DNA of 8,615 nucleotides from an uncultured Paraprevotella sp. GTDB lineage: Bacteria; Bacteroidota; Bacteroidia; Bacteroidales; Bacteroidaceae. The stretch lies in NCBI GenBank assembly GCA_900770805.1, contig CAAGLP010000198.1, forward strand, positions 1 through 8,615. The letters are read 5' to 3'. How positions within the stretch are numbered: position 1 is the stretch's first letter; each line of letters begins with the position of its first letter. Position numbers and translations under genes: made by a program. Shown one piece after another: positions 1 through 7,129 of this stretch. Under the pieces are notes generated by a model. That model saw only the letters and a list, made by a program, of their open reading frames with translations. It ran no database searches and was not told where the DNA came from.

Positions 1-936
1 GTTTACCGCGACGGAAAAGCAGGCAACTATTATGTAAAACGTTTCAATGTAACCAGTATGACGCGCGACCGAGAGTATGACTTGACCAAGGGAACTCCCG
101 GTAGCCGTGTTCTTTACTTTACCGCCAATCCCAACGGTGAAGCCGAGATAATAAAGGTGGTGATGAAGCCTAATCCCAAGTTGAAGAAGGTATTCTTCGA
201 CTACGATTTCTCCCTTCTTGCCATCAAGGGACGTGCATCTATGGGTAATCTGTTGTCTAAGAACGAGATTGCTCGTGTTACCCTAAAGAGTCATGGAGTC
301 AGTACACTGGGAGGCCGCAAGGTGTGGTGGGATCCGGACGTCAATCGTATCAACTATGACGACCAGGGCGAATACCTTGGCGAGTTCCATAGTGATGACC
401 AGATTCTTGTTGTGCTGCCTGGAGGTGAGTTCTACGTTACCAACTTTGATACCAACAACCACTACGAGAGCAATATCTTACGCATAGAGAAATACGAACC
501 GGACAAGGTGTGGACAGCTGTCCTTTTTGATAAGGACCAGAGCGGATATGCCTATTTGAAGCGTTTCCCAATGGAGGCCGCATCGCGTAGACAGAATTTC
601 CTTGGCGAGAATCCAGATAACGAATTATTGCTTCTTACCGATACAGTATATCCCCGCATTAAAGTGACGATGGGCGGAGTGGATAGTTTCCGTGAACCTG
701 TCGAACTGGATGCAGAGGAGTTTATCGGTGTAAAGAGTTTCAAGGCAAGAGGCAAGCGCATTACCACACTGAACGTAGCAGGAGTAGAGGAATTGGAACC
801 GTTGCGTTTCCCGCAGGAAACTGACGTCGAGGAATCTAACCACTCCGAAGATATAGCGGACGAAGACCCAGATGCCGGCAAGAGTCAGCAGGATGTGGCC
901 GACGAGATGACAGGACAGATGCACTTGTTTGACTGA
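1..936 (+). CDS. parC: DNA topoisomerase IV (or gyrase-like) subunit A, C-terminal part, 5' truncated by window
   Basis: The reading frame is open from base 1 (VYRDGKAGNYYVKRF...) to a TGA at 934-936, giving 311 residues of a protein that begins before the window; the ATG at 58 is internal. The sequence matches the C-terminal beta-pinwheel region of the Bacteroidetes type II topoisomerase A subunit that wraps DNA. Blade-like repeats are visible: KGRASMGNLLSK at about residues 76-87 of this fragment, followed by TLGGRKVWWDPD and later the paralogous KSFKARGKR. The last ~40 residues are an acidic, low-complexity tail (EETDVEESNHSEDIADEDPD...). The catalytic tyrosine and winged-helix core lie upstream and are not visible. 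With ParE it would decatenate and relax DNA in the cytoplasm. The family call is firm; ParC rather than GyrA rests on recall of Bacteroidetes sequences, in which the canonical QRRGGKG GyrA box is absent, as it is here. Confidence 0.88.
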   Translation, partial: VYRDGKAGNYYVKRFNVTSMTRDREYDLTKGTPGSRVLYFTANPNGEAEIIKVVMKPNPKLKKVFFDYDFSLLAIKGRASMGNLLSKNEIARVTLKSHGVSTLGGRKVWWDPDVNRINYDDQGEYLGEFHSDDQILVVLPGGEFYVTNFDTNNHYESNILRIEKYEPDKVWTAVLFDKDQSGYAYLKRFPMEAASRRQNFLGENPDNELLLLTDTVYPRIKVTMGGVDSFREPVELDAEEFIGVKSFKARGKRITTLNVAGVEELEPLRFPQETDVEESNHSEDIADEDPDAGKSQQDVADEMTGQMHLFD

Positions 937-959
937 TGTAGTGCCGAGTGCACCATTAT

Positions 960-1787
960 ATGAAAAACATCCTCGTCATATTACAAATTCTTCTGTTTGC
1001 TGTCTGTGGATATGCTCAGACGGCAACAGATTCCATACGTTGCCATTCCTTTATGTTGGGAGTGGGCTCGTCCCATCAGTTGGATACATACCTGTCGCCT
1101 CAAAACTACGATGGTTTTCAGGTGTCCTTGCTTAGGGAGACCTTGCGCATGACGCGCCTGGCAGGTCGGCGTATATCCTTCCAGAGCCTTTGGCAGGGAA
1201 CGTTCTCGCGCACGACCAATGTATCGGGTACGGCAACGGATTGGGGCGGGCATATTGGTTATGATGCCCTGTGGCACTACAACTGGACTCCTGTTCGTGG
1301 ATTGAGGTTAATGGCAGGTGGAGCAGTGGGTGCCGATGCTGGTTTTCTTTATAACTCCCGTGGCGGGAACAACCCTGCCCAGGGCAGATTGGGTGTGGAT
1401 CTTTCAGCCTCCGTTATGGCAATATACAGGTTCTGCTTATGGGGGCAGGACTTAGCGCTGAGGTATCAGGCCAATATGCCTTTGGTGGGTGTAATGTTCT
1501 CCCCTCAGTTTGGGCAGAGTTATTACGAGATAGGCGAGGGGTATACCAACGGCAATGTATGTTTCTCCCAACCAGGCAATGCTTTTAGTTTATGGCAGCA
1601 GTTCACGCTGGATATCCCATTGGGTCGTAAAATGGTGATAAGAGCCGGTTACTTGTGCGACATCAGACAAAGTCATGTCAATGGCATAAAGATGCACGAT
1701 CGTTCCCATTCCTTCATGATAGGTTTTGTAAGACATTTCCGCGTGATAGGCCGGGAGGAACGCAAGGCGGCAGAGGTGATGCTGTAG
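960..1787 (+). CDS. DUF3316-like secreted/outer-membrane protein
   Basis: This is a 275-residue protein starting at the ATG at 960, 23 nt after parC. A GTG at 948 would add four residues (MHHY), but the ATG gives a clean signal peptide: MKN, a hydrophobic core to about residue 15, and a Bacteroidetes-style ...GYAQ cleavage near residue 20. The rest is rich in Gly, aromatic and alternating polar/hydrophobic residues, and ends in repeated strand-like segments (SFMIGFVRHFRV), as expected for a small outer-membrane beta-barrel. It resembles the DUF3316 proteins of Bacteroides and Prevotella, whose function is unknown to me. A D-S-I sequence (residues 24-26) directly after the predicted cleavage site matches the Bacteroidota O-glycosylation motif. 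Its position between parC and an S41 protease suggests co-transcription. An alternative is a generic beta-barrel unrelated to DUF3316. Confidence 0.75.
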   Translation: MKNILVILQILLFAVCGYAQTATDSIRCHSFMLGVGSSHQLDTYLSPQNYDGFQVSLLRETLRMTRLAGRRISFQSLWQGTFSRTTNVSGTATDWGGHIGYDALWHYNWTPVRGLRLMAGGAVGADAGFLYNSRGGNNPAQGRLGVDLSASVMAIYRFCLWGQDLALRYQANMPLVGVMFSPQFGQSYYEIGEGYTNGNVCFSQPGNAFSLWQQFTLDIPLGRKMVIRAGYLCDIRQSHVNGIKMHDRSHSFMIGFVRHFRVIGREERKAAEVML

Positions 1788-1810
1788 AACGGAAAACTGA
1801 AAATGGAAAG

Positions 1811-2821
1811 ATGAAAAAACGCCTACTCCTTATTATAATGTCCCTTCTGTCGCTCGTTTCATGTGTTGACGAGGTGCAGTTTGACAATACTCCAGAGGGT
1901 AACATGGAAGCTCTGTGGAAGATTATTGACGAACATTATTGTTTCCTGGACTATAAATCAGAAGCTATCGGATTAGATTGGAACGAGGTACATGGCAGAT
2001 ATCGCAAAATGGTGAACAAGGACATGTCTTCTGCCCAATTGCAAGAGGTCTTGTGCAATATGCTTGCTGAACTGCGCGATGGGCATGTCAACCTCTACAC
2101 CGCTTCCGATGTGGGACGATATTGGGCATGGAAGGAAGATTATGCTACTAATCTAAACGATGAAATAAGGGATTCCTATCTCGGAACGGACTATCGCATT
2201 GCATCGGGCCTATACTATCGTATCCTTGATGATAACGTAGGCTACATCCTGTACAAAAGTTTTTCCTCAGGTATAGGCGAAGGCAATATAGCAGAGGTCT
2301 TGCATCATCTGCGTCTATGTTCGGGACTGATAATAGATGTGCGTGGTAATGGCGGAGGACAGTTGGATTATGCCCAGAGACTTGCTTCGCATTTTACCAA
2401 CGAACGCATTCTTACTGGTTACCGTTCGCATAAGACTGGTACGGGACATTCTGAATTCTCAGACCTGGCACCGGAGTATCTTGAGCCGAGTACCACGGTG
2501 CGTTGGCAGAAACCAGCCATTGTACTTACCAACCGCGAATGCTATAGTGCCACAAATACTTTCGTGCGCGATATGCTCTGTTGTCCTAATGTGCGTACTT
2601 TGGGAGACTATACCGGAGGTGGCAGCGGTATGCCATTCACCAGCGAGTTACCCAATGGTTGGCTGGTACGCTTTAGCGCCTGTCCTCAGTACGACAGGGA
2701 AAAACGTCACATAGAATTCGGCATTGCTCCCAGCATACCATGCTGCTTGGAGGACGAGGACGTGGCAAAGGGGAAGGATACTTTGATAGAGACAGCTCGC
2801 AAGTTGCTGAGGAAATCGTGA
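1811..2821 (+). CDS. S41 family peptidase, predicted lipoprotein
   Basis: I choose the ATG at 1811 (336 residues). The frame is open back to 1655, but that extension overlaps the DUF3316 gene and would bury the signal peptide. MKKRLLLIIMSLLSLVSC is a lipoprotein signal with LVSC at residues 15-18, so the mature protein should be anchored by Cys18 in the envelope. The S41/tricorn-core fold is shown by LRDGHV (89-93), the strand and loop IIDVRGNGGG (174-183), the nucleophile region NRECYSATN (241-249, Ser246), GDYTGGGSG (265-273) and HIEFGIAPSIP (300-310, Glu302). His92, Ser246 and Glu302 fit the Ser/His/Glu arrangement of tricorn-like S41 enzymes rather than the Ser/Lys dyad of CtpA/Prc: the usual Lys in the GKG loop is absent. 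No PDZ domain is obvious; the N-terminal ~90 residues are helical. The substrate is unknown. It lies 23 nt after its upstream neighbour and 38 nt before a membrane regulator. Confidence 0.88.
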   Translation: MKKRLLLIIMSLLSLVSCVDEVQFDNTPEGNMEALWKIIDEHYCFLDYKSEAIGLDWNEVHGRYRKMVNKDMSSAQLQEVLCNMLAELRDGHVNLYTASDVGRYWAWKEDYATNLNDEIRDSYLGTDYRIASGLYYRILDDNVGYILYKSFSSGIGEGNIAEVLHHLRLCSGLIIDVRGNGGGQLDYAQRLASHFTNERILTGYRSHKTGTGHSEFSDLAPEYLEPSTTVRWQKPAIVLTNRECYSATNTFVRDMLCCPNVRTLGDYTGGGSGMPFTSELPNGWLVRFSACPQYDREKRHIEFGIAPSIPCCLEDEDVAKGKDTLIETARKLLRKS

Positions 2822-2824
2822 ATC

Positions 2825-2862
2825 GGTAAAATGGGGTAAAACGGCATAATGGATGTAAAATG
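2825..2862 (+). repeat. Tandem 10-bp repeat and related copy ahead of the regulator gene
   Basis: The 38-nt gap after the protease holds GGTAAAATGG (2825-2834) followed directly by GGTAAAACGG (2835-2844), which differ at one base. A third GTAAAATG lies at 2855-2862 and includes the start codon. The spacing is 10 bp and then 19 bp, close to one and two helical turns. It could be an operator for the regulator encoded just downstream (autoregulation), or simply the A-rich leader common before Bacteroidetes genes. Function is inferred only. Confidence 0.4.
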
Positions 2863-3654
2863 AAGAATCTGCGTTATATGGTGATGGTGCCATTCCTGCT
2901 GATGGTGGTATCCATTGTCGGAGGATGGCGATGTTATGACAGGACCAAGGCAGAGATGGTGGAGGATTTGAACCAGGCTCTGCAGCGTACGGCAATAGTA
3001 GACGACGGAGTGGACAATATGCTTGATTCCTTGTCAGGCATGCATGGCAACCCTATGCTTACATTCGATGGCACTCGACATGGATTTGCCCAACTACTTC
3101 GTATCCCCTCTTTGCGCGATACTGCCCATATTTCCTATTCCCTGGCACATATACAGGATGGTAAGGAAAATGAAGCAGCCTCACATGCACGTATATGTAG
3201 TGATACCATTACGTTGGCTGGATATGGTGCGGACGGTAGGGATATGCTACTGTTTGTAAGGGCATTTGCCAATCCCTCCATGGCCAGTATGTTGGGTAAT
3301 GCCGGTATGGCATGGCCTGCTCTATCTTTCCTGATGGGACTGATGTTGCTGGTTTTCATGCTCACAAATCACAGGCTCTTGAATGCCCAGTCAGTTAATG
3401 CGCCATTGCGTGGTGCTTTGGAACTGACACCCATGCAGGAACAGCTTATGGCTATGTTCCTTGAAAGCCCTACTCGTACTCTATCAAAGGAACAGATATG
3501 TTCTGCTCTTTGGCCCAAGAAGGGTAATCCCGACGATACGTTATATACTTTCATTAGCAGGATGAAGTCTTCTTTAGCCAGACAATCGGCTCCGTTCAGA
3601 ATAGAGAACAAGAGAGGCAAGGAATATTCTCTTACCGATGAAAAGGCCGATTAA
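2860..3654 (+). CDS. Membrane-anchored one-component regulator: two TM segments, periplasmic sensor, C-terminal OmpR/PhoB-type winged helix
   Basis: This is a 264-residue protein starting at the ATG at 2860. In order it shows a short basic N-terminus with TM1 (about 6-23), a polar segment of about 125 residues (24-149) expected in the periplasm, TM2 (about 150-169), and a C-terminal domain of about 186-260. That domain reads as a Trans_reg_C winged helix: LTPMQEQLMAMFLESP, then TLSKEQICSALWP, then the recognition-helix region DDTLYTFISRMKSSL, then a hairpin ending KRGKEYSL. It has no kinase, receiver or sigma-factor domain, so signal reception and DNA binding sit in one polypeptide. The domain order is the reverse of ToxR/CadC, whose winged helix is N-terminal. 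The sensor part matches no family I recognise. It contains D-S-L (56-58), D-T-A (87-89) and D-T-I (115-117), each fitting the Bacteroidota O-glycosylation motif. Target genes are unknown; the adjacent glycosyltransferase promoter is the first candidate. Confidence 0.8.
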   Translation: MKNLRYMVMVPFLLMVVSIVGGWRCYDRTKAEMVEDLNQALQRTAIVDDGVDNMLDSLSGMHGNPMLTFDGTRHGFAQLLRIPSLRDTAHISYSLAHIQDGKENEAASHARICSDTITLAGYGADGRDMLLFVRAFANPSMASMLGNAGMAWPALSFLMGLMLLVFMLTNHRLLNAQSVNAPLRGALELTPMQEQLMAMFLESPTRTLSKEQICSALWPKKGNPDDTLYTFISRMKSSLARQSAPFRIENKRGKEYSLTDEKAD

Positions 3655-3701
3655 TGTTATTTTATGCCTTGCACAATGGCGTGATGCTTGTATTCCACGT
3701 A

Positions 3702-3720
3702 AATGTAAGACTAATGTAAG
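3702..3720 (+). promoter_or_regulatory. Candidate OmpR/PhoB-type binding site: direct repeat AATGTAAG with 11-bp period
   Basis: AATGTAAG occurs at 3702-3709 and again, identically, at 3713-3720. The 11-bp period is the arrangement used by OmpR/PhoB-family winged helices, which bind head-to-tail as dimers. The pair ends 6 bp before the TTTG of a promoter-like sequence, a position suited to an activator. The core ATGTAA also occurs at 2853-2858, just before the start of the upstream regulator gene. Binding by that regulator is an inference. Confidence 0.4.
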
Positions 3721-3726
3721 GAAGTT

Positions 3727-3761
3727 TTTGCATGAAGGTATGTTTCCCTTTCATACCTTTG
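3727..3761 (+). promoter_or_regulatory. Candidate Bacteroidetes-type promoter for the DUF2723 gene
   Basis: TTTG at 3727-3730 and TACCTTTG at 3754-3761 match the Bacteroidetes -33 (TTTG) and -7 (TAnnTTTG) elements; the -7 box is perfect. The 23-nt spacer is longer than the usual 19-21, which weakens the pair and would suit a promoter needing an activator. Transcription would start around 3768, leaving a leader of about 20 nt before the ATG at 3787. Confidence 0.5.
3735..3759 (+). promoter_or_regulatory. Inverted repeat overlapping the -7 box (operator or hairpin)
   Basis: AAGGTATG (3735-3742) and CATACCTT (3752-3759) are perfect 8-bp inverted arms with a 9-nt pyrimidine loop (TTTCCCTTT). The right arm lies within the candidate -7 element. 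As DNA it could be an operator for a dimeric repressor. As RNA it could be a weak terminator for the regulator gene upstream, although only TTT follows. The overlap with the promoter makes the operator reading slightly more attractive. Confidence 0.4.
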
Positions 3762-3786
3762 CCGGAGATAACAAATCCGTGCGATC

Positions 3787-6700
3787 ATGCAACAAAAACG
3801 TTTTAGAGTCATTGACAGTATTATGGGGTGGCTGGTGTTTGCCATTGCCACCACGGTCTATTGTCTAACGGCAGAGCCTACAGCCAGTCTGTGGGATTGT
3901 TCCGAGTTTATTATTTCCGCCTATAAACTGGAGATTGGGCATCCGCCAGGTGCACCTTTCTTCATGCTTACGGCCAACCTGTTCACCCAATTTGCATCAG
4001 ACCCATCGCAGGTGGCATTGATGGTGAATATAATGTCGGCCCTGCTCAGTGCAGGATGCGTCATGTTCCTGTACTGGACGGTATCGCATTTGATGCGTCG
4101 CCTGCTATGCGGTTATGCAGTGGTGGAGCGTGTGCAGGACATTGTCCTGATAGAAGGTGCTGCACTGGTGGGCGCACTTGTGTGCATGTTCTCCGATTCT
4201 TTCTGGTATTCTGCGGTGGAAGCGGAGGTTTATGCATATTCCTCTTTTCTGACAGCCTTGGTGTTCTGGATGATATTGAAGTGGGAGGAAGAGGCAGACG
4301 GGCCTGGCGCCAATCGTTGGCTTCTGCTTATATCATACTTTATAGGTCTATCCATAGGTGTGCACCTGCTTAACCTCCTCTGTATACCTGCCATGGTACT
4401 TGTTTTTTATTTTCGCAGGACGGCGAGGGCAACCACTTGGGGCATATGCAAGGCACTCCTAATCAGTTTTGCCCTACTTGGCGGTGTCCTCTATGGCCTT
4501 ATACCCGTTGTGCTTTGGCTGGCTGGTCTTATGGAGTTGTTGGCAGTAAATATATTATCCCTTCCGTTCAATTCGGGGCTTGTCGTTTTTGTATTTCTAC
4601 TTTCTTTGCTTATTGCATGGGGGATGTGGCGCTTGCAGGGAACTCGCAGGCTTGTACTATGCTGTGTGGCTATGATTCTGGTCGGTTTCAGTTGCTATGC
4701 TGTAATCCTTGTTCGTTCTGCCGCCAATCCGCCTATGGACGAAAATTCTCCCGAGGATGTCTTTTCTTTGAAACGTTACCTCAATAGGGAACAATATGAG
4801 GACCACCCCTTGTTCTATGGCCCAGCCTATAATGCCAAGCCCCGTTATGAACGGAAAGGCAACTATATGGTAGCCGAGCGCAAGGAGGGAGAAACAATAT
4901 GGAGCAAGTCGGAAGAATTGGGAAAGTATGTAGACGAGGGAAACAAGATAGAGTATGTCTACGAAGATAATATGCTCTTTCCCCGTATGCACTCGGCGCG
5001 TCATGCCAAAGCATATGAACAGTGGATGGGTGGTGTGAAAGGTCCCACTATGAAGGAAAACATCGGTTTCTTTGTATCCTACCAACTCTATTTTATGTAT
5101 ATAAGATACTTCATGTGGAACTTTGTGGGCCGTCAGAACGATATTCCGGGCAATGGTGAGGCGGAGCATGGTAACTGGATTACTGGTATAGATGCCATAG
5201 ACGGCATTTTGCTGGGTTGTGATATGGATAAGTTGCCGTCCGACTTGAGAGAGAATAAGGGACGCAATGTCTATTATGGTTTGCCCTTGCTCATGGGCTT
5301 GCTGGGTATGTTCTGGCAGCGAAGGAGAGCAGAACAGGGTAGGGCACAGTTTCTCATTACCTTCTGGCTTTTCTTCATGACAGGAATAGCTATAGTCCTG
5401 TATCTTAACCAGACACCGATGCAGGCCAGGGAAAGGGACTATTCCTACGCAGGCTCCTTCTATGCTTTCAGTATTTGGGTAGGTCTTGGTACGGGTGCTG
5501 TGGCTGCGCTGCTGAGACGTTTGAGGATCGGAGAGCGGACTTCGGTGATAGTAGCCGTACTTCTCTGTCTCCTTGTACCCTTACAGATGGGGTGTCAGAA
5601 CTGGGACGATCACGATCGCAGCGGACGATATGCTTGTCGTGACTTTGGCCAAAACTATCTGGAAAGTGCTTCGGAGGAGGGATACCCCATCATCTTCTGT
5701 CATGGCGACAACGATACCTTCCCATTGTGGTATACTCAGGAAGTGGAGGGAAAGCGAACGGATACAAGGGCATGCAATCTGTCTTATGCCACTGCCGACT
5801 GGTATGTGGACCAGATGTGCCGACCGGCCTATGACTCACCGGCCTTACCTCTGGGATGGAAGAAGGGGGATTATAGTTATGGTAACAATGATGTCGTGAG
5901 GATAGAGCCAGAGTTGCACGAAAGGGTGTTGTCTCTGTACAGGCAGGAACCGCATACTCTTAAACGGGTTCTTGGCGAAGAACCATTTGATATGGCCAAT
6001 ATACTGAGACATTGGGTGTTCAATCGCACGGATGGTATGAGCGAGGAGGACGTACGCCTTCGCCGATACGTGAAAGCGCTTGCCTGTGGACGTGAGGACG
6101 AATGGGAAACATTGGACATTCGTTGTATTCCCACCGATACCGCCTTTGTCATGCGTGAGACTGGTAAGAAGATGCCATTATCCTTCGCCGGTAAAGAGAT
6201 GCTTTTTAAGAATGATTTGTTGGTATTACAACTCTTGGTAAATGCAGATGAAACCAGGCCGTTGTTCGTTACTACTTCCATGAGTCTTGAAGAAATATCA
6301 TATCTGAAACCTCACCTTGTCCTCGAGGGACTATTGTATCGTGTCGCTCCTTTGGATACCACTGGAGGGGAAGTACGTGTGGACCTGGAACGTCTTTATA
6401 CTAACATAATGGAACGCTTCTCTTACGGAGGGCTCTCCGCTGCTGATGTCTATGCCGATTACGACGTAAGGAAAATGGCATATGGTCATCAGCATAAGAT
6501 GGCCACCCTGATAGATGTCTTGCTGAGACAAGGCGATGAAGAACGTGCATTGAGTGTTGTTCGTAAATGGCAACAGGAGATGTCGGCGCAGGTTATTCCT
6601 TACGATGAAGCCGCCCTTGCCATGTTGCATTGTCTTTATCATACAGGAAACGACGCTGAAGCAGATGCACTTGCTGCTGATATGCTTTCGCGCTCGAACG

Positions 6701-6858
6701 AGTGGCTGGAGTGGATAGGCACGTTGCGTCCTGAACGTCGTCGTAGCTCAGCCTTCACAGAGTACCAATGGAGACGGATAATGGAGAAAACTCTATCAAT
6801 ATTGTACAACTATGACAGGAAAGAGTTGCTTGGTGCAGTTTTTCCTGACTTAAAATAA
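3787..6858 (+). CDS. DUF2723 / GT117-family GT-C membrane glycosyltransferase with C-terminal repeat domain
   Basis: This 1023-residue protein starts at the ATG at 3787. The first ~310 residues hold many TM helices with the family's conserved loop TASLWDCSEFI...HPPGAPFF (Asp37 and Glu40 in the first external loop, HPPG at 52-55) and WYSAVEAEVYAY (140-151). Further family blocks are KRYLNREQYEDHPLFYGPAYNA (from 329), a second TM group around 495-605 containing NQTPMQARERDYSYAGSFY (541-559), and the periplasmic motifs NWDDHDRSGRY (around 605-615) and HGDNDTFPLWYTQEVEG (from 639). The last ~120 residues form TPR-like helices (LIDVLLRQGDEERALSVVRKW). GT-C enzymes of this kind use a lipid-linked sugar and act at the periplasmic face of the inner membrane; the eukaryotic relative TMEM260 is a protein O-mannosyltransferase. 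The bacterial acceptor is not shown by the sequence; envelope proteins are a reasonable guess. Length is typical of the family. Confidence 0.9.
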   Translation: MQQKRFRVIDSIMGWLVFAIATTVYCLTAEPTASLWDCSEFIISAYKLEIGHPPGAPFFMLTANLFTQFASDPSQVALMVNIMSALLSAGCVMFLYWTVSHLMRRLLCGYAVVERVQDIVLIEGAALVGALVCMFSDSFWYSAVEAEVYAYSSFLTALVFWMILKWEEEADGPGANRWLLLISYFIGLSIGVHLLNLLCIPAMVLVFYFRRTARATTWGICKALLISFALLGGVLYGLIPVVLWLAGLMELLAVNILSLPFNSGLVVFVFLLSLLIAWGMWRLQGTRRLVLCCVAMILVGFSCYAVILVRSAANPPMDENSPEDVFSLKRYLNREQYEDHPLFYGPAYNAKPRYERKGNYMVAERKEGETIWSKSEELGKYVDEGNKIEYVYEDNMLFPRMHSARHAKAYEQWMGGVKGPTMKENIGFFVSYQLYFMYIRYFMWNFVGRQNDIPGNGEAEHGNWITGIDAIDGILLGCDMDKLPSDLRENKGRNVYYGLPLLMGLLGMFWQRRRAEQGRAQFLITFWLFFMTGIAIVLYLNQTPMQARERDYSYAGSFYAFSIWVGLGTGAVAALLRRLRIGERTSVIVAVLLCLLVPLQMGCQNWDDHDRSGRYACRDFGQNYLESASEEGYPIIFCHGDNDTFPLWYTQEVEGKRTDTRACNLSYATADWYVDQMCRPAYDSPALPLGWKKGDYSYGNNDVVRIEPELHERVLSLYRQEPHTLKRVLGEEPFDMANILRHWVFNRTDGMSEEDVRLRRYVKALACGREDEWETLDIRCIPTDTAFVMRETGKKMPLSFAGKEMLFKNDLLVLQLLVNADETRPLFVTTSMSLEEISYLKPHLVLEGLLYRVAPLDTTGGEVRVDLERLYTNIMERFSYGGLSAADVYADYDVRKMAYGHQHKMATLIDVLLRQGDEERALSVVRKWQQEMSAQVIPYDEAALAMLHCLYHTGNDAEADALAADMLSRSNEWLEWIGTLRPERRRSSAFTEYQWRRIMEKTLSILYNYDRKELLGAVFPDLK

Positions 6859-7088
6859 TGCTTACTATTATGAAACATACCCTAAAGGAATACACACATT
6901 ATGTGATTCCTTTCTTTGCAGCAGTTCTTGTTTTGTTAGGCCTCCTTCTAATGACGGGCGAAGGGAGCAACAATGAAGTTTTCTGCAACGACATCTTCTC
7001 AGCACGAAGGATTGTCCTCGCTCCCATCCTCTGTCTCGTCGGCTATCTGTTACTCATTCCTGCCATAATGTGGCGTGGAGATAAGTGA
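6858..7088 (+). CDS. DUF3098-like small inner-membrane protein
   Basis: This is a 76-residue protein whose ATG at 6858 shares its A with the TAA stop of the glycosyltransferase (TAATG), a sign of translational coupling. A second ATG at 6870 would give a 72-residue version starting MKHTLKEY and is equally believable. It has two TM segments (about 17-33 and 52-70) separated by a short loop, GEGSNNEVFCNDIFSARRIVLAP. The pattern GLLLM-[ST]G-x-GS...-DIFS-x-RRI-x-AP matches DUF3098 proteins of Bacteroidetes. No catalytic residues are visible and the family's role is unknown to me. Its tight coupling to a GT-C enzyme suggests it may be an accessory or stabilising subunit, but that is an inference from position only. 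Confidence 0.78.
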   Translation: MLTIMKHTLKEYTHYVIPFFAAVLVLLGLLLMTGEGSNNEVFCNDIFSARRIVLAPILCLVGYLLLIPAIMWRGDK

Positions 7089-7129
7089 GGATGCTGCTGG
7101 CGTGTGATATGACTGCTGGTGGAACATAT

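Noticed and set aside
948..959. GTG start for the DUF3316 protein
   Set aside because: It only adds MHHY before a well-formed signal peptide starting at the ATG at 960; the ATG is preferred.
1655..1810. Upstream extension of the S41 protease reading frame
   Set aside because: It overlaps the DUF3316 gene, encodes a Cys/His/Arg-rich unnatural segment, and would place the lipoprotein signal in the interior.
4657..5169. Minus-strand 170-codon frame
   Set aside because: It lies entirely within the conserved DUF2723 coding sequence on the other strand and has no coherent protein features.
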